Positions 1 to 8,359 of a DNA stretch of 64,000 nucleotides are shown piece after piece (position 1 is the first letter of the stretch; each line of letters starts with the position of its first letter). The DNA is taken from positions 44,616-108,615 of the forward strand of contig URCA01000009.1 of the NCBI GenBank assembly GCA_900546265.1, in the 5' to 3' direction. A program made the translations under genes and the position numbers. The notes below the pieces were generated by a model that was not told the origin of the DNA, did no database searches, and saw only the letters and a list, made by a program, of their open reading frames with translations. The DNA is from an uncultured Oscillospiraceae bacterium. Lineage in GTDB: Bacteria; Bacillota; Clostridia; Oscillospirales; Acutalibacteraceae.

Positions 1-609
1 CAGCGGTTTCACGGGCGGACGGTGGCCCGGGCGGTGTTCTTCCTGCCGGTGGTCATCTACAGCGGCGTGCTGGCTATGATGCAGAGCAATCAAATCCAGG
101 ACGTGACCATGAGCAATATCACCGCGGAGGCGGCGGGCGAGGGGACCGGCATCCTGCAAATCAACCAGATGGTGGCCGGCCTGCTGGGAACGCTGAACCT
201 AAGCGGCGGCCTGCTGGATTTCGTGCAGACAGCGGTGGATCGGGTACAGGACATTACCATGGCCTCCGGCGTGCAGATTCTCATCTTCCTCGCCGGCCTG
301 CAGACCATATCTCCCTCCCTGTACGAGGCCTCCACCATGGAAGGCGCCACCGGCTGGGAGAATTTCTGGAAGGTAACCTTCCCCATGATCAGTCCCATCA
401 TCCTGGTCAACGCCGTGTATACCATCATTGATTCCATGGCGGGCCTGAATAACCCCATTATCGATAAAATTTACTATGAATCGGTCGTTTACGGGCGGCA
501 CGGCCCGGCGGCGGCTATGAGCTGGCTTTATTTTCTGATTATCTCGGCGGTGCTGCTGGTGTTTATCGCCATCGCCTCCCGCAAGGTGTATTACGAGGAC
601 GCACGGTGA
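1..609 (+). CDS. Sugar ABC importer permease (MalF/LplB branch), 5' end outside window
   Basis: The frame is open from base 1, so the start lies to the left; about 202 C-terminal codons are visible. This is a membrane subunit of a CUT1-type carbohydrate importer. Seen are a hydrophobic span at the start (ARAVFFLPVVIYSGVLAM), a last span (AMSWLYFLIISAVLLVFIA), and between them the cytoplasmic EAA loop (YEASTMEGATGWENFWKV, then TFPMISP) that contacts the ATPase. A polar insertion of about 60 residues precedes the loop; the permease at 22482 has an equivalent one, which marks a subfamily. Its partner permease starts 15 bp downstream and a binding-protein gene follows, so the order is permease-permease-binding protein. 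The substrate is not readable from sequence; the GH78 gene in the same run suggests an oligosaccharide containing rhamnose. Confidence 0.92.
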   Translation, partial: QRFHGRTVARAVFFLPVVIYSGVLAMMQSNQIQDVTMSNITAEAAGEGTGILQINQMVAGLLGTLNLSGGLLDFVQTAVDRVQDITMASGVQILIFLAGLQTISPSLYEASTMEGATGWENFWKVTFPMISPIILVNAVYTIIDSMAGLNNPIIDKIYYESVVYGRHGPAAAMSWLYFLIISAVLLVFIAIASRKVYYEDAR

Positions 610-623
610 AAGGAGGAACCACC

Positions 624-1571
624 ATGGCAAATGGCCATATCCGCAGGCACGCCACGCTCTACCGCACCCAGAAATGGGTCTGGAGCCTGTTTCGGGCGGT
701 GCTGCTCATCGGCCTCGGCTTTATCATTCTGGAACCGGTGATTATGCAACTGTCCACCTCCTTCAAAAGCATCAGCGACCTGTACGACGGGTCGGTTTAT
801 CTGGTGGCCAAATCCCCGACGGTGAACAACTACCGGCGGGTGTGGGAATACCTGGACTATCCCGTCCGGTTTGTCAATTCCCTGCTGTATTCCCTGGCCT
901 GCTCCCTGCTTCAGCTGATGAGCTGCACCTTGGTGGCCTACGGCATCTCCCGGTTCCGCTTCCGGGGCAGGAACTTGATTCTGGGCATGGTGATTTTCAC
1001 CCTAGTGATCCCGCCGCAGACGGTGCTGCTGTCCCTGTATTTCCAGTTTCAGTATTTCAGCCCCCTGTCCATTTTCTCCCTGGGTATGTCCCTGCAAGGG
1101 GCCAATCTCATCGGCACCCCCTGGCCTCTGCTCATCCTGTCCGCCACGGCGGTGGGTTTTAAGAACGGCCTGTATATCTTTATGCTGCGCCAGCATTTCA
1201 AAAATGTGCCCAAGGAATTGGAGGAGGCGGCCAGCATCGACGGCTGCGGCGCTTTTCAGACCTTTTTCCGGGTCATCCTGCCCGGGGCGAAGCCCATGCT
1301 GTCCTCCATTCTGCTGTTCTCCTTCGTCTGGCAGTGGAACGACTATTTCTACACCACGACCCTGACCCCGGGCATGAAGATATTCACCACCGTCATCTCG
1401 GGCGTCGGGCACAACATCGCCCGGGGCGACGGGCAGGTGATCGGCAATATGCAGAACATGCTCTACGACAGCGCCGCCTTTATCCTGTTCATCATTCCCT
1501 TGATCGTCCTCTATCTGTTCACCCAGAAGGGCTTTGTGCAAAGCATCGAACGCAGCGGCCTGGTAGGCTGA
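624..1571 (+). CDS. Sugar ABC importer permease (MalG/UgpE branch)
   Basis: This 315-residue polytopic membrane protein is the second permease of the first sugar importer. Six or so hydrophobic spans are visible, and the EAA loop reads LEEAASIDGCGAFQTFFRVI followed by LPGAKP, the MalG-type form. A strong AAAGGAGG at 609-616 sits seven bases before ATG 624, so this start is preferred over an in-frame GTG at 606 that overlaps the ribosome-binding site. The gene follows the upstream permease by 15 bp and precedes the binding protein by about 50 bp, which indicates one operon. No ATPase gene accompanies it; a shared ATPase encoded elsewhere is inferred from how CUT1 systems usually work in Firmicutes. 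Confidence 0.93.
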   Translation: MANGHIRRHATLYRTQKWVWSLFRAVLLIGLGFIILEPVIMQLSTSFKSISDLYDGSVYLVAKSPTVNNYRRVWEYLDYPVRFVNSLLYSLACSLLQLMSCTLVAYGISRFRFRGRNLILGMVIFTLVIPPQTVLLSLYFQFQYFSPLSIFSLGMSLQGANLIGTPWPLLILSATAVGFKNGLYIFMLRQHFKNVPKELEEAASIDGCGAFQTFFRVILPGAKPMLSSILLFSFVWQWNDYFYTTTLTPGMKIFTTVISGVGHNIARGDGQVIGNMQNMLYDSAAFILFIIPLIVLYLFTQKGFVQSIERSGLVG

Positions 1572-1620
1572 CGCTTTCGGCAACGCGTGTCCATTAATTG
1601 ATATAGAAGGAGTGGTTGAC

Positions 1621-3003
1621 ATGTTCCATGGCGGAAAATTCAGGCGGGGTGCGGCGGTGCTTCTGGCCGCTGTTCTCACGGCGGGGCTGGCCGCGGGCTG
1701 CGGCGACAAACCGGCGGTATCCTCCGGCAGCTCACAGAGCGCCGGCTTGTCGGTCAAAACCGTGGATCTGAAGCAGCGCAAAATCCGTATCTACCAGTAT
1801 GGCTTCCGGAAAGCCAGCATCACGGATACCGAGGACGGCCGCCGGCTGATGAACCGGGTGGCGGAAATTGAAAAAGCCTTCAACTGCGTCATCGAGCTGC
1901 CCGAGGACGACGACTATACCGCCGTCTGGAACGCCACCATGGCGGGACAGCCCAGCTTCGACATCATGAGCGTGGCCGCCCCTCATTTGTTCGCCCAACC
2001 GGCCACCAACGGCATTTTTCAGGATTTGAACCAGTTCAAGGACGCGCTGGATTTCAGCGCCGACAAATGGAGCGATCAGACCAACGGCCTGTACCAGCTC
2101 TCCGGCAAGCAGTTCGCCTGCGCCGCCGAGAGCGAAGGGGTCAACAGCCTGACGGGCAACCTGGTCATGTATTTCAACAAACGGCTGCTCAAGCAGGCCG
2201 GCTATAACCCGGACGATTTATATACCATGCAGAAGGACGGCACCTGGACATGGAGCAAGTTCGAGGAAATGGCGTCCAAGGTGGCGGCCCTGTCTTCCGG
2301 CGGCGACACCGTCTGGGGCTGTGTCAACAACGCGAGCCAGCTGTACAACAGCCTCTGCGTTTCCAATGGCCTGAACTGGATTACCAAGGATCAGCAGGGT
2401 GTGCATTTCAGCGCGGACGATCCCAAATGCATGGCGGCCATGGACTTCCTGCTCAAGCTGCGGGGGAACAACGTCATCCCGCAGGAGGATTCCTTCAACG
2501 ACTACAAGATGTTCCTGGAGGGCAAGGCCGGCTTCATTCCCGAATACCTGGAGCGGCTGCAGCATAAGGACGGCTACGGCGGCATGCAGGACGATTTCGG
2601 CCTGGTGATGTTCCCGAAGCCGGAAGGCGCCTCCTCCTACATCTCCATCAACGACTGGTTCAGCGGCTGGGCCATCCTCACCGGCGTCAAGGAGCCGGAG
2701 AAGGTGGCGCTGGTGCTCAACGCCCTGACCGAGCCTCTCTATCCCGATCGGGAAGAGATGCAGAAGACCCAGAACTCCACGTATATGTCCTGGGTGCGGG
2801 ACGAGGGGTCCATGGATGTGTTCCCGCTGGTGAAAGCCAACTCCGTCATCTCTCCCATGGGCTTCGCCTCTCCGGTGGACGCACAGTGGAAAGAGCAGGT
2901 CGGCAAAATCCTCAAGGGGGAAAAGACCTCCGCCCAGGCCATTCAGGAAGTCAAGAGCCAGTACACCGATACGCTGGAAGGGCTTTGGACCCTGACGGAA
3001 TAA
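1621..3003 (+). CDS. Extracellular sugar-binding lipoprotein (family 1 solute-binding protein)
   Basis: This 460-residue secreted lipoprotein should deliver a sugar ligand to the permeases just upstream. The N-terminus is basic (HGGKFRR), then hydrophobic, and ends in the lipobox LAAGC, followed by a short Ser/Gly-rich linker. The mature part looks like a family 1 solute-binding protein, with stretches such as PSFDIMSVAAPH, LVMYFNKRLLKQAGY and TWTWSKFEEMASKVAAL. AGAAGGAG at about 1606-1613 precedes ATG 1621; an in-frame GTG at 1612 lies inside that site and is rejected. It is the third gene of the importer run and is followed after 22 bp by the isomerase-like gene, so co-transcription is likely. 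Ligand identity is unknown. Confidence 0.92.
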   Translation: MFHGGKFRRGAAVLLAAVLTAGLAAGCGDKPAVSSGSSQSAGLSVKTVDLKQRKIRIYQYGFRKASITDTEDGRRLMNRVAEIEKAFNCVIELPEDDDYTAVWNATMAGQPSFDIMSVAAPHLFAQPATNGIFQDLNQFKDALDFSADKWSDQTNGLYQLSGKQFACAAESEGVNSLTGNLVMYFNKRLLKQAGYNPDDLYTMQKDGTWTWSKFEEMASKVAALSSGGDTVWGCVNNASQLYNSLCVSNGLNWITKDQQGVHFSADDPKCMAAMDFLLKLRGNNVIPQEDSFNDYKMFLEGKAGFIPEYLERLQHKDGYGGMQDDFGLVMFPKPEGASSYISINDWFSGWAILTGVKEPEKVALVLNALTEPLYPDREEMQKTQNSTYMSWVRDEGSMDVFPLVKANSVISPMGFASPVDAQWKEQVGKILKGEKTSAQAIQEVKSQYTDTLEGLWTLTE

Positions 3004-3025
3004 TAAATAAAAAGGAGAAATTGCC

Positions 3026-3994
3026 ATGAAGTACGCCGTGATTCTCGGGAACGTGGGTTCCTGCTCCGACCGGTATATGACCGGCGGCTATTCCGAACCG
3101 TTCACCGTTGAGCAGCTGTTCGAGCGGCTGTCCACCATTGATAACGTCCACGCGGTGGAATTTGTCGGGGGCTGGCAGCTGACGCTGGACAATCGGCAGA
3201 TGGTGAAGGAACAGCTGGAAAAATATAAGCTCACCCCCGTGTCCATCATTCCGGATCATTTCGGCAGGCCCATCTGGGGGCTGGGCGCCTTTACCCATCC
3301 CGATCCGGACGTGCGCCAAGCGGCGGTGAAGGAAACCATGGACATGGTGGAGGCCGCCCGGTTTATCGGCTGCGATACCATCAGCATCTGGAACGGCCAG
3401 GACGGCTATGATTATCCCCTCCAGGCCAATTACGCCGACGCCTCCAAGTGGCTGGTGGAAGGGCTGCGGGAATGCGCGCTGGCGGCTCCCGACATCCGCT
3501 TCAGCCTGGAATACAAGCCCAAGGAGCCCCGCAACCACAGCTTTATTTCCAATGTGTGGTCGGCCATCACCTACGCCCGGGAATGCGCGCTGCCCAACGT
3601 GGGCGTGACCATCGACGTGGGGCACTCGCTGGAGGCCTATGAGAATGTGGCGGAGGCTATCTGCGCCGCCGCTTCCCGGGGCCTGCTGTTCCACATGCAC
3701 ATCAACGACAACTACCGCCTGTGGGACGACGATATGATCACCGGCTCCATCCACACCATTGAATATCTGGAAATTTTCTATTGGCTCAGGAAAATGGGCT
3801 ACGACGGCTATGTTTCGGTGGATCAGTATCCCTACCGGGAAAACAGCCGGGACGCGGTCAACGAGAGCGTCCAGTGGATGACCGCGCTGGAAAAGGCCGC
3901 CGATCGCCTCGATCCCGCGAAAATGGACGCCATCCTCGCCAAAAACGACGCCGTGGCCTCCACGCGCTATGTCCGGGAAATTCTTTTCGGCTGA
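3026..3994 (+). CDS. Sugar isomerase/epimerase-like TIM-barrel protein
   Basis: This 322-residue cytoplasmic protein resembles the xylose isomerase-like/AP endonuclease 2 TIM-barrel superfamily, whose members interconvert keto- and aldo-sugars or epimers with a divalent metal. Probable metal ligands are Glu162 in SLEYKPKEPR, Asp197 in VTIDVGHS, and the His/Asp cluster in HMHINDNYRLWDDDM (about 223-236). The order of these motifs resembles non-classical L-rhamnose isomerases and 3-epimerases, which would fit the rhamnosidase gene 30 bp downstream, but the exact reaction cannot be assigned from sequence. AAAAAGGAG sits before ATG 3026. The tight spacing on both sides places it in the importer-rhamnosidase operon. 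Confidence 0.85.
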   Translation: MKYAVILGNVGSCSDRYMTGGYSEPFTVEQLFERLSTIDNVHAVEFVGGWQLTLDNRQMVKEQLEKYKLTPVSIIPDHFGRPIWGLGAFTHPDPDVRQAAVKETMDMVEAARFIGCDTISIWNGQDGYDYPLQANYADASKWLVEGLRECALAAPDIRFSLEYKPKEPRNHSFISNVWSAITYARECALPNVGVTIDVGHSLEAYENVAEAICAAASRGLLFHMHINDNYRLWDDDMITGSIHTIEYLEIFYWLRKMGYDGYVSVDQYPYRENSRDAVNESVQWMTALEKAADRLDPAKMDAILAKNDAVASTRYVREILFG

Positions 3995-4024
3995 GGACGG
4001 CCGGGCCGAAGGAGGGCCGACGCC

Positions 4025-6640
4025 ATGGACGGAACCATACGGCTGACCTGCGAATTCTTGCACAATCCCTTGGGCGTCCAGACCGCCCATCCCCGCTTTT
4101 CCTGGTACAGCGACGAGCCGAAGGGGATGCAGGCCGGCTGGCGCATCCGCGTAGCCGCCAGTGAGGAGGACCTGCGCGGCGGGCCCCTGCTGTGGGACAG
4201 CGGGCCGGTGGCCTCCGGGCGCTGCACCGCGATCCCCTATGAAGGGCATCCGCTGGAAAGCCGGCGGCGGTACTGGTGGCGGCTGACCCTCTCCCTCGCA
4301 GGGGAGGACGAACCGCTGGAAAGCGCCCCTGCCTGGTTTGAAACCGGCATTCTCTCGCCTGGCGAGTGGCAGGCGGACTGGATGGCGGCCCCGGCTCATA
4401 CCTATGGGGTCACCGACTGGTTCCGCCGCCCCTTCCGTCTGACTGCCCCGCCGGTGTCGGCCCGCCTGTACATCAGCGGTATCGGATACTGCGAAGCGTT
4501 CCTGAACGGGGAAAAAATAGGGGATCGGCTGCTGGATCCCGGCTGGACCGATTACCGCCGTCGGGTACTGTACAGCGTTTATGACATCACCCCGTATCTG
4601 CGCGAGGGGGAGAACGTCCTGGGGGTGGAGCTGGCGGAGGGCTGGTACGGCCACCGCCACGAGAGCTTCGACAGGTTCATGGGCGGCCAGCCCGCGTTCC
4701 AGGGCACCCCGCGGCTGCTGCTGGAGGCGGATATCCGCCTGGCCGACGGCGGCAGGGTGCGGCTCTTGTCCGGCCCCGCGGGCGGGTTTTCCACCCATCC
4801 CGGCGCCGTGGTGGAAAACGGCGTCTATGACGGGGAGGTGTATGACGCCCGGCGGGAACAGCCCGGCTGGGCGTGCCCCGGCCCCATCGGCGCGGTGTGG
4901 AAGCCCGCCGAGGCGGCACAGCCTCCCGGCGGCGTGTTGACCGCGCAGCTGATGCCTCCCATCCGCCGGTTGGATACGCTGACGCCCCGCTGTCTGTTGC
5001 GGGTGGCCGATGGCCGCCTGGTGGCGGATTTCGGCCGGAACTTCGCCGGCTGGGTGACCATGACGGTGCGGGGCCCCGCCGGTGCGGCCGTCACCGTCCG
5101 CACGGGGGAGACCCTGCGGCCGGACGGCCGGGTCAACCAGGACAACCTGCGCGGAGCCAAAAGCCGGGATCGCTACATTCTCAAAGGGGAGGACCGGGAA
5201 ACCTGGCACCCCCGTTTTACCTATCACGGCTTCCGCTACGCGGAATTCGAGCTGCCCGCCGGGGTGGAGCTGCTGGCGGCCGAGGGGCAGGAGGTGGCGA
5301 CCGGCGTGGAGCAGACCGGCCGCTTCTCCTGCAGCGATCCGGTGCTGGAAGGCTGCTTCGCCGCCATGATCCATACCGAGCGGAGCAACATGCACAGCGT
5401 CCCCACCGACTGCCCCCAGCGGGACGAGCGGATGGCATGGCTCAATGACATGACCGTCCGGTGCGAGGAGGCCATGTTCAACTTCGACGTGCGCCTCTTT
5501 TATGAAAAATGGCTGCTGGACATCGCTGACGCGCAAACGCCGGAGGGTTCGATTCCCGATACCGCCCCCCACGTCTATTGCGGGAACCCCGCTTTCCATG
5601 TCTCCAGCTGTTTTGTCCTCATCCCCTGGCTGCTGTACCAGCTGTATGGCGACGATACCATGATGCATACGTTATATGAACCCATGAAGCGGTACGTCCG
5701 CTTTCTGGCCTCCCAGCGAGGGACGGACGGCCTCATCGGCCCCCCGTATTTCGGGGAGTGGGCGCCGCCCGCCGCCGAATGCAATCCCGACAGCCCCTGG
5801 AGCGCCGAACCGGTACATATCCCCACCGGCCTCATCGCCACCGGTTATCTCGCCTACGACTGCCGGCTACTGGCCGCCATGGCCGAGCGGACCGGCCGCG
5901 CGGAGGACGCGACCGCCTTCCGCTCGCTGTTCCGGGAGACGGCCGACAGCCTGAACGCTGCCTATTATCAGCCGGAGGAAGGGCATTACGGCGGGGCGCA
6001 GGCCTGCGATATTTTCCCCCTCTTTCTCGGCATCGCTCCCGCGCCGCAGCGGGTGTTCCGCCACCTGCTGGCGGATCGGCAGGCCCACGGCGGCCATATC
6101 ACCACCGGCAACCAGATGACGAAATACTGGTTCGAGGTGCTGGACGCCTTCGGCCGCAATGACGTGGCCCTGCAGATGGCCAGTGACACCACCTATCCCA
6201 GCCTCGGCTTTATGCTGGCAAACGGGGCTACCACCCTGTGGGAGCGATGGGAAAACCTGGACGGCAGCGGCATGAACTCCCATAACCACCCCATGAACGG
6301 GGCCTGTACCGTCTGGTATTACAAATCGTTGGCCGGCATCCGCCCCGATGGAGAGGGCTGCTACACCGTCACCCCCGCCGTCGAACTGCCCATCGACTGG
6401 GTGAACGCTTCGGTGGCAGCGCCCGGCGGGCGGCTGGCCGTGCTGTTCTGGCGGGAGGAGGGCGGTACGGTGGTGGATGTAACCGTGCCCTTCAACACCC
6501 GCGTCGCCCTGAAGCTCCCATCCGGAAACCGCCCAATCGTCTGCAACGGGCAGACAGTGGAAACGGCGGCGGGGGAGGACGGCTACCGGACAATCCCCCT
6601 GTCGGCCGGCCGCTATCGCTGCCATATCCTGCCGGTTTGA
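4025..6640 (+). CDS. Alpha-L-rhamnosidase, GH78
   Basis: This 871-residue enzyme is predicted to remove terminal alpha-L-rhamnose from oligosaccharides. It has the usual GH78 order: N-terminal beta-sandwich domains (TCEFLHNPLGVQTAHPRFSW at the start, and a YISGIGYCEAFLNGEKIG module), a central (alpha/alpha)6 barrel, and a C-terminal beta-sandwich. The catalytic-loop signature TDCPQRDERMAW (about residues 460-472) carries the acidic residues used as general acid in the family, and WERWENLDGSGMNSHNHPM is typical of the base-containing loop. There is no signal peptide, so it should act in the cytoplasm on imported oligosaccharides. GAAGGAGG precedes ATG 4025. It closes the first operon; a repeat element begins 5 bp after the stop. 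Confidence 0.93.
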   Translation: MDGTIRLTCEFLHNPLGVQTAHPRFSWYSDEPKGMQAGWRIRVAASEEDLRGGPLLWDSGPVASGRCTAIPYEGHPLESRRRYWWRLTLSLAGEDEPLESAPAWFETGILSPGEWQADWMAAPAHTYGVTDWFRRPFRLTAPPVSARLYISGIGYCEAFLNGEKIGDRLLDPGWTDYRRRVLYSVYDITPYLREGENVLGVELAEGWYGHRHESFDRFMGGQPAFQGTPRLLLEADIRLADGGRVRLLSGPAGGFSTHPGAVVENGVYDGEVYDARREQPGWACPGPIGAVWKPAEAAQPPGGVLTAQLMPPIRRLDTLTPRCLLRVADGRLVADFGRNFAGWVTMTVRGPAGAAVTVRTGETLRPDGRVNQDNLRGAKSRDRYILKGEDRETWHPRFTYHGFRYAEFELPAGVELLAAEGQEVATGVEQTGRFSCSDPVLEGCFAAMIHTERSNMHSVPTDCPQRDERMAWLNDMTVRCEEAMFNFDVRLFYEKWLLDIADAQTPEGSIPDTAPHVYCGNPAFHVSSCFVLIPWLLYQLYGDDTMMHTLYEPMKRYVRFLASQRGTDGLIGPPYFGEWAPPAAECNPDSPWSAEPVHIPTGLIATGYLAYDCRLLAAMAERTGRAEDATAFRSLFRETADSLNAAYYQPEEGHYGGAQACDIFPLFLGIAPAPQRVFRHLLADRQAHGGHITTGNQMTKYWFEVLDAFGRNDVALQMASDTTYPSLGFMLANGATTLWERWENLDGSGMNSHNHPMNGACTVWYYKSLAGIRPDGEGCYTVTPAVELPIDWVNASVAAPGGRLAVLFWREEGGTVVDVTVPFNTRVALKLPSGNRPIVCNGQTVETAAGEDGYRTIPLSAGRYRCHILPV

Positions 6641-6644
6641 AGCC

Positions 6645-6734
6645 CTAGGTAAGCGATGATGAAATCCAGTGGATGGATTTCCCCACTAAGCCGCCGCTGA
6701 GCCGCTAGGCGTGATTTAATCAGTGCTTACCTAG
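6645..6734. repeat. Intergenic inverted-end repeat element, copy 1 (90 bp)
   Basis: The left end CTAGGTAAGCGATGAT (6645-6660) and the reverse complement of the right end (6719-6734) agree at 14 of 16 positions and go on matching past that as nAAATC. Read on the minus strand, the element matches copy 2 at 8148 over its first 50 or so bases and its last 35, but lacks about 85 bases of copy 2's middle. It has no coding capacity. The shape, inverted ends around a small variable core, is that of a MITE-like or REP-like element. Confidence 0.7.
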
Positions 6735-6752
6735 CACGGCGGAAAGTTAGAT

Positions 6753-8156
6753 TTGTATTATATCGTCTTAGCACCGTCCATTTTTATAGATAAAAAGGAA
6801 TTGTATAATAAAGAGGAAGTTAGGCAAAGTATCCAGTCCGCACTCCCGGAAGAAAGCCGCGGCTCCACCAACGCCTCCGGGGAGTCCACCCAGTCCGCCG
6901 ATTCCACCTCGCAGGAAGGAGACAGCACGATGAGCCTCAACGGCAGCACCGCCTCGGCCACCAGCACCGCCGGCAAACCGGACAACACGCAGACGCCGGC
7001 CACCGCCGGCACCAAGGCGACGTCCACTACCACCAAAAAGACGGACACCTACAAAACCTATACCAAATACAATCTCGACGCCTACATGACCCCTGTCTGG
7101 AAGGGCGGCGTAGTGTATAACGAATCCGTCATGTTTTTCCCCAACGCCAAAACCGGCAAGCTCGATCCCGCTCCCCTGCTGTACAAGCCGGATAAAATTC
7201 TGTCAGTGCGTTCCTCCGATCTGAAGACGGAATATAAGGAGGGCGTGGACTATGTGGTGGAAAACGGCTGCATCAAGCTGACGGAAAACACTAGCATCTG
7301 GTCCTGGGATTACGACGATTTTTATCTAAAGTCCCCGGCGAGCGTGCCGATCGGCAGCGTGCAGGCTCCGGGCCGGTATGTATTCTATACCAACGGCGCC
7401 ACCTATGCCGATACCCAGCTGGCCGTCACCTACACCCATTCCGGTAAATGGACGGGCACTGTGCCCCAGTACGCGGGTAGCCAGCTGCCCAAAACCATCG
7501 CCAAGCTGAAGGCTAAGCAGCCGGTGACGGTGGTGTATTACGGCGACAGCATCATGGTGGGCTGCGAGGCCAGCGGCCTGAATAAATACGAGCCCTATAT
7601 GCCTATTTTCACCACCATGGTCACCGATCAGCTGAAGAAGACCTACGGCACCTCCAATATCAAGGAGATCAACACCTCCGTCGGCGGTAAGCACAGCGAA
7701 TGGGGCCGGGAGGAGGCGTCGAATCTGGTGACCAAGTACAATCCGGATCTGGTGGTCATCGGCTTCGGTATGAACGACTCCGGCCTGACCGTGGAAGTGA
7801 ACGGCAACAGCCAGCCGGTGGACGTGGCCCGCTACGAGGCCAACATCCGCGCCATCATTCAGAACGTCCGCAGCAAAAACCCGAACGCCGAGTTTATCCT
7901 GGTGTCCACCACCCTGCCCAATCCCGACTGCAACGGCTGGACCAACTGGCAGCCCAAATACAAAGCCGGACTGGAAAACATCGCCAAGGATACGGCCGGC
8001 GTCGCCCTGGCGCCCATGACGGATATGCATACCTATCTGCTGAGCAAGAAGAGGTACGAAGACATGGACGGCAACGGTGTCAACCATCCCAACGATTTCC
8101 TAGCTCGCGTCTACGCCCAGACCATTGCCCAGTGCCTGGTGCCGAATCTAGGTTAG
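6753..8156 (+). CDS. SGNH/GDSL-type esterase, apparently lacking its signal peptide
   Basis: The C-terminal 220 or so residues form an SGNH hydrolase domain: block I VVYYGDSIMVG (Ser near residue 266), an Asn/Gly block NTSVGGKHSEWG, block III VIGFGMND, and the catalytic-His block GVNHPND (near 444). Such enzymes deacylate carbohydrates or lipids; removal of acetyl groups from a glycan fits the neighbourhood. An N-terminal beta-rich domain of about 140 residues precedes it. Residues 25-100 are a Ser/Thr-rich linker of the kind that follows a lipobox in secreted proteins, yet no signal peptide or lipobox comes before it. The frame is open only back to a stop inside repeat copy 1. TTG 6753 has no good ribosome-binding site; ATG 6930, after AAGGAG, is an alternative start. 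The gene may be 5'-truncated. Its stop codon lies inside repeat copy 2. Confidence 0.75.
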   Translation: MYYIVLAPSIFIDKKELYNKEEVRQSIQSALPEESRGSTNASGESTQSADSTSQEGDSTMSLNGSTASATSTAGKPDNTQTPATAGTKATSTTTKKTDTYKTYTKYNLDAYMTPVWKGGVVYNESVMFFPNAKTGKLDPAPLLYKPDKILSVRSSDLKTEYKEGVDYVVENGCIKLTENTSIWSWDYDDFYLKSPASVPIGSVQAPGRYVFYTNGATYADTQLAVTYTHSGKWTGTVPQYAGSQLPKTIAKLKAKQPVTVVYYGDSIMVGCEASGLNKYEPYMPIFTTMVTDQLKKTYGTSNIKEINTSVGGKHSEWGREEASNLVTKYNPDLVVIGFGMNDSGLTVEVNGNSQPVDVARYEANIRAIIQNVRSKNPNAEFILVSTTLPNPDCNGWTNWQPKYKAGLENIAKDTAGVALAPMTDMHTYLLSKKRYEDMDGNGVNHPNDFLARVYAQTIAQCLVPNLG

Positions 8157-8323
8157 CGCTGAATAAATCACGCCTGACGGCTCAGCGGTGTCTTGGCGGG
8201 GAATTTCCCTCACGACTGCGTCAAAAATCCTCGGAAACCGGAAGGTTCCTGCGTTTTTTTCCTTGTTGTGGGGAAAATTCCCTTCACCAATCCATCCGCT
8301 GGATTTAATCATCACTTACCTAG
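8148..8323. repeat. Intergenic inverted-end repeat element, copy 2 (176 bp)
   Basis: The left end is CTAGGTTAGCGCTGAATAAA and the reverse complement of the right end is CTAGGTAAGTGATGATTAAA. It is the longest of the three copies and is inverted relative to copy 1. The centre holds GGGGAATTTCCC and GGGGAAAATTCCC about 70 bases apart, able to form an inner stem. The first bases supply the stop codon of the SGNH gene, so the element sits exactly at a gene end. Confidence 0.7.
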
Positions 8324-8359
8324 GATAAGAACCCTAACCCTTGAAAGGATGATGGCAGA

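Noticed and set aside
2951..5668. Long minus-strand open frame of 905 codons opposite the binding-protein, isomerase and rhamnosidase genes
   Set aside because: It spans three well-supported plus-strand genes, its translation is His/Gly/Pro/Arg-rich without domains, and it arises from GC-rich codon bias.
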